Below are positions 16,159 to 22,827 of a DNA stretch of 64,000 bases, one piece after another. Each line of letters opens with the position of its first letter. Positions within the stretch are counted from its first letter, which is position 1. This DNA comes from Bacteroidales bacterium (GTDB lineage: Bacteria; Bacteroidota; Bacteroidia; Bacteroidales; UBA932), in assembly GCA_017619675.1 (NCBI GenBank), contig JAFZRX010000009.1:62001-126000 (forward strand), written 5' to 3'. The notes below the pieces were generated by a model. It made no database searches and was not told the DNA's origin. It saw only the letters and a list, made by a program, of their open reading frames with translations. The position numbers and the translations under genes were made by a program.

Positions 16159-18516
16159 TTACTGCAGGTCCGGTCCAAACTTGACGGACTTGCCTGCTGC
16201 CAGGTTGAAGTCCTTTGTCTTGCCGGCGTAGCGTACGGTGAAGGGCTTTCCAAGGTTGGACTTGATGGTGCAGGAGGTCATCTTGCCGTCCTTCCAGTCA
16301 ATGCTTACCTCGTAGTCACCCCTTGCCTTGAGACCGCTTACTGAGCCGTCCGGCCAGGTTGGCAGCAATGCCGGGAGGATGTTGATCTCTCCGTCATGGC
16401 TCTGGAGGAGGCACTCAGCCATGGCCGCGGTGAGGCCGAAGTTGATGTCGGACTGGTTTGAACCGGAGAAGTGGAGGTTGTTGCCAAAGCCGCTCCTGCT
16501 GCGGGCGGGGCTCATGACAATCTTCCGCAGGATCTCATCCGCCTTTGCTCCATTCTCAAGCCTTGCCCACTGGCTGATGTCGATGGCGCTGTTCCAGAAT
16601 ACGGTTACAGGGCGCGGTTCCAGCCAGGTCTCTACTGCCTTGGCAAGTTCCGGGGTTCCCCTGAGGGTGATGGAGTTGCCTGGATAGAGTCCCCAGGTTC
16701 CTGACCAGTTGTGGTTCTCGCGGCCGCGGGTCCAGTCCTCGATCCAGCCCTGGAGCATGCCATTCTCACCTATCATATAAGGCGGGATCTTCTCAAGCGC
16801 GTCTGCAAGCTTGGCGCTGAAGTCACTGTCGATATTCAGGAGTTTGGCGGCTTCTATGCAGTGAGGGAAGAGGTCCTTGATAAGCGCTATGTCCATTGTG
16901 GTACAAGGTGCAAGGAACTGCTCCACAGGATTGCCGTCAATGAAATAACCCTGCTCAGGTGACATTGAGAACGGGATTGTCAGGTATCCGTAGTTGGGAT
17001 TCTCCGCCAGGATGTCCAGGACGAACTGGGCTGATCCCTTCATGATGGGGTAATACTTCTTGAGGAATTCAATGTCCTCTGTAAAGAGGTAATGCTCCCA
17101 GAGATGCTGGCACAGCCATACGCCGCTCATGGGCCACATACCATAGCGGGCGGCATCCACCGGAGCAGTTCCACGCCAGAGGTCAGTGTTGTGGTGGGAT
17201 ACCCAGCCGCCGGCACCGTAATACAATTTTGCGGTCTCCGCTCCATTCTCTGCCAGGTCCTCTATCAGATGGAACAGAGGTGCGGTGCACTCAGAGAGGT
17301 TGGTGACCTCTGCCGGCCAGTAGTTCATCTCAGTGTTTACGTTCAGGGTATATTTGCTTCCCCAGTTAGGGAGCAGGTCCTGGAGCCAGCGGCCCTGGAG
17401 GTTTGCAGGCTCGCTGCCCTCACGGCTGCTGGACACTGTGATATAGCGTCCAAACTGGAAGAATTTTGTCTGGAGGTCTGAATCCTGGCCGCCTTCCTTG
17501 AGGACTGCAAGACGCTCGTTTGTAGGCTTGCTGTTGGCGGCTCCGTCACCTACTGTAAGGTGAACCCTGCTCATAAGGCCGGAGAAGTCCTTTACGTGCG
17601 TCTCCTTGAGTTTCTTGTAACTCTTGCCTTCCACTGCTGCAAGCACCTTGTCACAGCGTGCGCCGGGATCTCCGCTTATGTCCTTGTAGTTCACGAAGTT
17701 GGTGGCGATGGTCAGCACAAATGTGACTGCATTGGCGTCTGAGATCACCAGGCTGGTGTCCGTGGCTGCCAGGATGCCCTTCTCAGGCAGGGCGACCACG
17801 TCTGTCTGATAACTCATTCCGTCGCCTTCCACCTTGGCAATCAGGTCGAAAATCCTGGTTGGGAGGTAACTCCAGGTGCCGTTCATTGTAAGGCGGTTGC
17901 CGTTGGCGGCCTTTTTCCTGCAGAAAGGACTGTCCAGCCTTGCCTCCACATTTATTTTGCCCGGCTTGTCCGCAGAAACCCTCATTACCATTACATGGTC
18001 AGGATAGGACATGAACACCTCGCGGGTCATGTTGACGTCCCCTTCCTTATAGGTAACGGTCACGATACCGGTTTCCATATCCAGTTCACGGTAGTAATCC
18101 GTCACGGGACCTGCCGGCTTGAAATCCAGAAGGAAGTCACCTACCGGCGCATAGGTCTGCTGGTTGGCGGGCTTTCCGTAAAAATGCTCGTTTACAAGTT
18201 GCTCGGCCTCTTTGTACTTCTTGGCGTACATCAATTCCTTGATCTGGTCATAGTAATTGTGGGCCTCCGGGTCATTGTAGTCGTGGGGACGGCCGGACCA
18301 GAAGGTGGACTCGTTGAGCGCGACACGCTCATTCTCAGTCCTACCGAATACATTTCCGCCCATATAGCCGTTGCCTATGAACAGGCCGTCAAGCCAGACG
18401 TCGCCTGCAGGCTCGTTGTACCAGAGAACCATCTCCCTGCTTGACTTGGGAGTGGATTCCGAGCATGAAACCAACGCGGTCAATGCCGCGCAGAAGATGA
18501 ACAGTATCCTTTTCAT
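16159..18516 (-). CDS. GH95-family glycoside hydrolase (alpha-L-fucosidase-like) with altered acid site
   Basis: A 785-residue exported lipoprotein (lipobox ...LVSC at about 18). The N-terminal beta-sandwich (about 25-280) begins LWYNEPAGDVWLDGLFIGNG. An (alpha/alpha)6 barrel follows (about 340-700) and then a C-terminal beta domain. The family's catalytic Asn pair corresponds to N392 and N394 (NVNTEMNYWPAE), and the catalytic Asp to D690 in QSDINFG. The usual QEW acid motif instead reads LQGW, with Gly at 590. The HRHxSH segment that normally follows is also changed (HNWSGTWGLYPG). It is followed on the same strand by nothing; GH3 lies upstream. Substrate should not be taken for granted. Confidence 0.85.
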   Translation of the reverse strand: MKRILFIFCAALTALVSCSESTPKSSREMVLWYNEPAGDVWLDGLFIGNGYMGGNVFGRTENERVALNESTFWSGRPHDYNDPEAHNYYDQIKELMYAKKYKEAEQLVNEHFYGKPANQQTYAPVGDFLLDFKPAGPVTDYYRELDMETGIVTVTYKEGDVNMTREVFMSYPDHVMVMRVSADKPGKINVEARLDSPFCRKKAANGNRLTMNGTWSYLPTRIFDLIAKVEGDGMSYQTDVVALPEKGILAATDTSLVISDANAVTFVLTIATNFVNYKDISGDPGARCDKVLAAVEGKSYKKLKETHVKDFSGLMSRVHLTVGDGAANSKPTNERLAVLKEGGQDSDLQTKFFQFGRYITVSSSREGSEPANLQGRWLQDLLPNWGSKYTLNVNTEMNYWPAEVTNLSECTAPLFHLIEDLAENGAETAKLYYGAGGWVSHHNTDLWRGTAPVDAARYGMWPMSGVWLCQHLWEHYLFTEDIEFLKKYYPIMKGSAQFVLDILAENPNYGYLTIPFSMSPEQGYFIDGNPVEQFLAPCTTMDIALIKDLFPHCIEAAKLLNIDSDFSAKLADALEKIPPYMIGENGMLQGWIEDWTRGRENHNWSGTWGLYPGNSITLRGTPELAKAVETWLEPRPVTVFWNSAIDISQWARLENGAKADEILRKIVMSPARSRSGFGNNLHFSGSNQSDINFGLTAAMAECLLQSHDGEINILPALLPTWPDGSVSGLKARGDYEVSIDWKDGKMTSCTIKSNLGKPFTVRYAGKTKDFNLAAGKSVKFGPDLQ

Positions 18517-18594
18517 TGGTATCAGATTTTAGTGTAATTTTCCTGCTTACAATTTAGGCAATGATTATCCATAAAACAAGGAATAAAAAGGCAA

Positions 18595-20832
18595 TTACTT
18601 GTACTTTTCTGTGCGGGCGTCAAAAATGACTCCTGACCAGTTGAGCCCAAAGCCAAAGTCATAGGTGTTGCCTTCCGTGTCCTTATGGCAGCGCATGTCG
18701 CGCGGGACGTCCTCGAACTGCTCCTCTACGGTACGCATGTCAGCGGGCATCTGCATGGGCAGGAGGCCTGAAGGCTCGTTCGCGCCGCTGACAGTCTCCA
18801 TTATTGCCTGGTTCTGGATTCCAAAGGAAAGGAGGATGGCGTCGCAGTAACTCTCTATCTCGCTCATTACCATAGGCCTGGAAATGCTGATTACCGCAAC
18901 CACCGGCTTGCTCCCCATGGCCTTCTTTGTGTCGCGAACCAGTTCCATCTGGGATTTGTTGGAAGTGGTGACGGTCTTGCCTTTGTAACTGCGGTTGGTG
19001 AAGTCCTCCAGGGGATCGCCTCCGGCAATGCTTGTCTCGCGGGCGTAGTCCGCAGTATAGTCATTGTACTGGAGGCTGATGGGGACGTAGCCGTTGCCTC
19101 CGGCGTTGCGGTCTTCAACGCTGTATCCGCTGCCTGACGCCGGGGCCTGGATGAACGCAATGGCAAAGTCAGCGTCCTTTGGATCGGACACCTTGTCATA
19201 ATACTTCAGGACCATGGATTCCGCCACGGGATCAGTGAACCTGGCGGTTCCGCGGCCGGTGGAAGGCACCTGCGGGATATAAACCTTTGCGCGGCCCTTC
19301 TGCGGAAGGGCTCCCGCATGGTTCTTCAGCATCACAATAGACTTTAGCTGGGCGTTATAGCCGGCCTCCATGAATTCCGGCTTGCCAACGGTCTCGGCAG
19401 TAGCGGCAGGGTCAAGATATGCGTTCTCGAACAGGCCTGTACGGAATATGTTCATCAGAAGGCGCACGGCAGACTGCTCGAAGCGCTTGCGCGCGGCCTT
19501 CTCGCCGTACTTCTCCACCCACATGTTGTATGCTTCGATCACCGGTCCCTTCTCGTTATTGCCGCCAAACTGGTCCACACCGGCCTCTATGACCTTGAAG
19601 TGGCGCTCCGCTTCAGTCAGGGTCTCGTTGCCCCAGCATTTGCCCTCGAATCCCTCTACGTGGAAGTAATCCTTGGTTATGTTCCAGTCCGTGCATACAA
19701 CCCCGTCAAAGTCAAAGGTGTTGCGCAGCAGGTCAGTAATGATGTATTTGCTGTAGCTGTTTCCGTTCTGCTCACCCGAAGGGTCCTGGTTGTATGAAAT
19801 AGTATAATACGGCATCACGGCTGAAGCCATAGCGGTCTTTCCCTTGAGTTTCAGCGCACCCTCCACAAAGGGCTTCATCTGGGTCTTGAGGTTGTCTCCC
19901 GGATAAACGGCGTACTTTCCGTAGCTGTAGTGGGCGTCACGTCCGCCTTCCTCCGGGCCTCCGGACGGCCAGTGCTTGATCATGGCGTTCACGGACTCAT
20001 AACCCCAACCACCGCTTATCTCCGCGCTTCCCGTGGAAGTCTGGAATCCATCCACATATGCTCGTGCCATGTCGGTATCAAGGTTAGGATCCTCCCCGAA
20101 CGTGCCGTTGAAGCGGCTCCAGCGGGGTTCCGTGGCCAGGTCTATTTGCGGCGACAGCGCCGTTGCTATTCCCAGCGCGCGGTACTCCACAGACGCTATC
20201 CGCCCGAAGTCCTCCACCAGGGAAGGATCGAAGGTGGCGGCCATTCCCAGCGACGACGGCCACATTGAAATCCTCCCGCCGTTGCCGGCGTCGTATTCCG
20301 CCGTAGCCTGCGCCCCGTGGCGCGGGTCGGAAGAATTGTTCGCCGGGATTCCATGGCCCAAACCTTCCACGAAAGCCTGGACGTTGTTGTTCCAGCGGGC
20401 TGCATCCTCCGGGGAGGAAACGCTGGTCATGAGCACCGCGCGCAGGTTGTCTTCCTCCAGGAACTTCTTCTGCGCGGCGGTGATGTCCGGCCCGTTGATG
20501 GCCTGATGGCCGCTGTACAGCATCAGTCCGGCAATCTCGTCAATTGAAAGCTGCGACGCCAGGTCCTCCGCACGCGCCTTTGCAGGCTTGCGCCAGTCCT
20601 CGTATGCGTCGATTTCGCCATTGCGGTTAAGGTCCTTGAAGGCATACCTGCCCTTAGTCAGCAGGGTCACGCCGGAAGACGGGCTGTAGCCCAATGTGCT
20701 GCCTTTCTTCTGAACGACAAGGTTATATCCGTCTTTTTCCACCTCCTGCCATTTGGCCCCGCAGGAAGTAAATACGACAGCCGCCGCTGCAAGCGCCACG
20801 GCCTTCAGTAAACATACGCCAGACTGTTTCAT
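18595..20832 (-). CDS. GH3-family beta-glycosidase lipoprotein
   Basis: A 745-residue lipoprotein (lipobox Cys at about 24 after VVFTS). A short Ca-binding-like loop FKDLNRNGEIDAYEDW lies at about 60. The GH3 N-terminal barrel follows, with the nucleophile Asp in FDGVVCTDWNI. The C-terminal alpha/beta sandwich contains 'KPVVAVISISRPMVMSEIE', and the closing 'YDFGFGLNWSGV' matches the family. Probable substrates are beta-glucosides or beta-xylosides; specificity cannot be settled. I chose ATG 20832, not the upstream in-frame 20871, because it gives a normal lipoprotein signal. The GH95 gene follows 78 bases downstream on the same strand and may be co-transcribed. Confidence 0.92.
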   Translation of the reverse strand: MKQSGVCLLKAVALAAAAVVFTSCGAKWQEVEKDGYNLVVQKKGSTLGYSPSSGVTLLTKGRYAFKDLNRNGEIDAYEDWRKPAKARAEDLASQLSIDEIAGLMLYSGHQAINGPDITAAQKKFLEEDNLRAVLMTSVSSPEDAARWNNNVQAFVEGLGHGIPANNSSDPRHGAQATAEYDAGNGGRISMWPSSLGMAATFDPSLVEDFGRIASVEYRALGIATALSPQIDLATEPRWSRFNGTFGEDPNLDTDMARAYVDGFQTSTGSAEISGGWGYESVNAMIKHWPSGGPEEGGRDAHYSYGKYAVYPGDNLKTQMKPFVEGALKLKGKTAMASAVMPYYTISYNQDPSGEQNGNSYSKYIITDLLRNTFDFDGVVCTDWNITKDYFHVEGFEGKCWGNETLTEAERHFKVIEAGVDQFGGNNEKGPVIEAYNMWVEKYGEKAARKRFEQSAVRLLMNIFRTGLFENAYLDPAATAETVGKPEFMEAGYNAQLKSIVMLKNHAGALPQKGRAKVYIPQVPSTGRGTARFTDPVAESMVLKYYDKVSDPKDADFAIAFIQAPASGSGYSVEDRNAGGNGYVPISLQYNDYTADYARETSIAGGDPLEDFTNRSYKGKTVTTSNKSQMELVRDTKKAMGSKPVVAVISISRPMVMSEIESYCDAILLSFGIQNQAIMETVSGANEPSGLLPMQMPADMRTVEEQFEDVPRDMRCHKDTEGNTYDFGFGLNWSGVIFDARTEKYK

Positions 20833-20858
20833 AGGGATATCATTATGTGGTTGTCTCT

Positions 20859-20889
20859 CAAATATAATCATTTATTTACAATATGCAGA
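20859..20889 (-). promoter_or_regulatory. Promoter for the GH3 gene
   Basis: On the minus strand, TCTG (3 of 4 matches to TTTG) then 19 bases then TATATTTG, with the -7 box 26 bases before the ATG at 20832. It lies back to back with the toxin-antitoxin promoter. Confidence 0.55.
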
Positions 20890-20890
20890 C

Positions 20891-20920
20891 TTGTTTTCCC
20901 ATTGTTTATATATATCTTTG
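20891..20920 (+). promoter_or_regulatory. Promoter for the toxin-antitoxin operon
   Basis: TTG at 20891-20893, 19-base spacer, TATCTTTG at 20913-20920, 14 bases before the ATG at 20935. This is a good Bacteroidota sigma-A match and shows that the upstream in-frame ATG at 20845 is not used. Confidence 0.75.
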
Positions 20921-20934
20921 CAAAAAGTATATAT

Positions 20935-21195
20935 ATGCAAGGAACGGCAACAAGAAAACTTATTGACATAAAAATGTCCGTATTTGAGACCCTGAGCCGT
21001 AAGGCGCGCCTGAAAGGGGTCTCCTTGAAAAGATATATCGAGGATCTTCTCGAGGAAGATTCCCGCAAGGGAGATATTCCTGTTCCGGAAGGGGTGACAG
21101 ATGAGAAGGTCATCTCGCTGATAGGGATAGCAAAGCCTTCTGTCCCGCTGGACGGTATAGAAGATGAAAGGCTTCAATACATACTTTCAAAATGA
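20935..21195 (+). CDS. Antitoxin of a PIN-domain toxin-antitoxin pair
   Basis: An 86-residue protein. The N-terminal part (TRKLIDIKMSVFETLSRKARLKGVSLKRYIEDLL) has the strand-helix-helix pattern of a ribbon-helix-helix DNA-binding domain. The C-terminal part is less structured, as expected for the toxin-binding tail. Its stop overlaps the toxin's start in ATGA, the usual coupling. The start is placed at ATG 20935 because the promoter lies immediately upstream. Antitoxins of this kind repress their own promoter; no operator was picked out. Confidence 0.78.
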   Translation: MQGTATRKLIDIKMSVFETLSRKARLKGVSLKRYIEDLLEEDSRKGDIPVPEGVTDEKVISLIGIAKPSVPLDGIEDERLQYILSK

Positions 21196-21617
21196 AACCT
21201 AAAGTCTTCTTTGATACCAACATAATGCTTGACCTCCTCCAGGAGAGGCCGGGCTATCAATATGCTGCCAGAATTCTTCAGAGACAGGAGGATGGAGAAA
21301 TAACCGTATGCATTTCCATCCTGTCAATGGCAAATATCGCCTATGTGCTCCGCAGGACCATACCGCAGAATCTGCTTGTTCCTACCCTGAAACAGATATC
21401 GTCCATCGTGGAAGTAATCCCAATGGACGATACCCAGTTACAGAAAGCCTTATTGATGGATGGCCCTGACTTTGAAGATATAATGCAGGCAGCGTGTGCA
21501 GCATCAAATGGCTGTCAGGTAATCCTGACCCACAACCCCCGTGATTTCAAGATCCGCAAAGGGCTGTGTGACACGCTTTCCCTGCCGATGATCATGACTC
21601 CTGAAGAATACAAATGA
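21192..21617 (+). CDS. PIN-domain ribonuclease toxin (VapC-like)
   Basis: A 141-residue PIN-domain protein. Acidic catalytic residues are D8 in FFDTNIMLD, the acidic pair in DFEDIMQ at about 97-100, and the Asp in LTHNPRDF near 115, a variant of the usual TRNxxDF. PIN toxins are Mg-dependent RNases; the target RNA is unknown. It overlaps its antitoxin by four bases and ends at a strong terminator. The pair sits between glycosidase genes and AT-richer lipoproteins, suggesting an acquired island. Confidence 0.87.
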   Translation: MKPKVFFDTNIMLDLLQERPGYQYAARILQRQEDGEITVCISILSMANIAYVLRRTIPQNLLVPTLKQISSIVEVIPMDDTQLQKALLMDGPDFEDIMQAACAASNGCQVILTHNPRDFKIRKGLCDTLSLPMIMTPEEYK

Positions 21618-21619
21618 AA

Positions 21620-21650
21620 GAGGCGGCTGAATGATCAGCCGCCTCCGTTT
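21620..21650 (+). terminator. Rho-independent terminator after the toxin gene
   Basis: An 11-bp stem GAGGCGGCTGA (21620-21630) with TCAGCCGCCTC (21635-21645), a 4-base loop, then CGTTTT. It stands between convergent genes. Confidence 0.88.
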
Positions 21651-21670
21651 TATTATGTATTTAATGGTAA

Positions 21671-22465
21671 TTATTTCAGTCCTCTAGACACTGTAAATTC
21701 ACAGATTAAGACTTCGTCCCTGAATTGCATTGTAGCATCAGGGTTTGTTCTCTTATCCATAAGATAGTTCAAAAACAGACCAACCTTAACAGGAATTTCA
21801 ATACTAATCTTTAAAACATCTTCAACTATCTGTCTATCTTCCATGGGAATTAGTACACAGATAAATCGGCCGAGAGAGATATAACCTTCCGGGACATTAA
21901 TAAATGGAAGTCTGCGATCAGAATCATAATTATACACTTCAGCAATAGAAGCTATATTTTCTCCAGCGGGTATACCGGCGAAGTCATCACTTGCAGTAAT
22001 GACCATTCCTCCACAGTAATAAATAGATGAGAGACATAAGCTATGAGTTACCCAGTCAGGACTATTCTTTATACTTTCATAAGCCGTTTCATATTCATTC
22101 TTAACTAACTTGGAAGAGTCTCCAAATGATTTGAAAATATTATCAGAGGGACAGTATCTATAATCTGAGGCTATAAAACCTGAAAACGATTCCATTTTTA
22201 TGTCAAGATCCATCTCCAGGCTAAATGCCAAAGATTTTGGCCTATGAGCTGTATAAATCCAGAAAGGAACTTTTTCATCGGTTGTTGGGGCCCCGATTAT
22301 GGTAGGTGCGTCATAATAGGCTGGTTGTAATTTGCAACTCTTTAAGCACTCGCCAGGTATAAAGGAAATCTCATGGGCTTCTGGGGTCGCTGCTCCACCA
22401 AATCCCAGACAAGAGCTTATAACAAATAATACTCCTAGTAATAAAACTATTTTTTTCTTAATCAC
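21671..22465 (-). CDS. Hypothetical lipoprotein, coupled to a Spi-like protein
   Basis: A 264-residue predicted lipoprotein (MIKKK..., lipobox ending SSC at about 19). I do not recognise a family. Several Cys residues (in GECLKSC, RYC, LCLSS, YYCGG, ICV, ICEF) could form disulfides, and strands alternate with polar loops. The start is GTG at 22465, sharing its G with the TAG stop of the preceding gene, which points to translational coupling. Base composition is visibly more AT-rich than in neighbouring enzymes. It may be an interaction partner of the small upstream lipoprotein. Confidence 0.6.
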   Translation of the reverse strand: MIKKKIVLLLGVLFVISSCLGFGGAATPEAHEISFIPGECLKSCKLQPAYYDAPTIIGAPTTDEKVPFWIYTAHRPKSLAFSLEMDLDIKMESFSGFIASDYRYCPSDNIFKSFGDSSKLVKNEYETAYESIKNSPDWVTHSLCLSSIYYCGGMVITASDDFAGIPAGENIASIAEVYNYDSDRRLPFINVPEGYISLGRFICVLIPMEDRQIVEDVLKISIEIPVKVGLFLNYLMDKRTNPDATMQFRDEVLICEFTVSRGLK

Positions 22466-22737
22466 TATTTTCCTTCACCGTAATTAACTATGTATACCAA
22501 CGGAGTATCATCCAATTCGCCATAAGACGTGATGGTATAGTCAGGCTCACCATTACTTTTGGCTTGTGGCCTGATAGTGTTGGCATAATTCCGAATCTGA
22601 TTAATAGATACGAAATTGTCTGAGGCAACCTCATAACAAGGGAGAGGATCATCAATAATAGAAGATACCTCCTCTTTAGAGCATCCGATACAAATAAGGA
22701 CGCATAAGCAAAACAGCAAACTGAATCTAGATCTCAT
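22465..22737 (-). CDS. Small lipoprotein resembling C10 protease propeptide / Spi-type inhibitor
   Basis: A 90-residue lipoprotein (lipobox ending IGC at about 19). The mature part contains FVSINQIRNYANTI and ends TPLVYIVNYGEGK, which resembles the Spi_C10 prodomain of streptopain-family cysteine proteases. It stops just where the propeptide's GGFV-like segment would run into the catalytic domain. No C10 protease is in the window. It may be an independent inhibitor or a protease remnant. It overlaps the next gene by one base. Confidence 0.55.
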   Translation of the reverse strand: MRSRFSLLFCLCVLICIGCSKEEVSSIIDDPLPCYEVASDNFVSINQIRNYANTIRPQAKSNGEPDYTITSYGELDDTPLVYIVNYGEGK

Positions 22738-22758
22738 AGCATTTTGTTTTATTACAAG

Positions 22759-22789
22759 TAAAAATAGACTTATTACAATTAATAAACAA
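22759..22789 (-). promoter_or_regulatory. Possible promoter for the lipoprotein pair
   Basis: On the minus strand TTG, 20 bases, then TATTTTTA. The last base differs from TAnnTTTG, so the match is imperfect. It ends about 21 bases before the ATG at 22737. Confidence 0.35.
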
Positions 22790-22827
22790 CAAAAGTAATG
22801 AAATCCTGCATCAAGGTAACAAATAAA

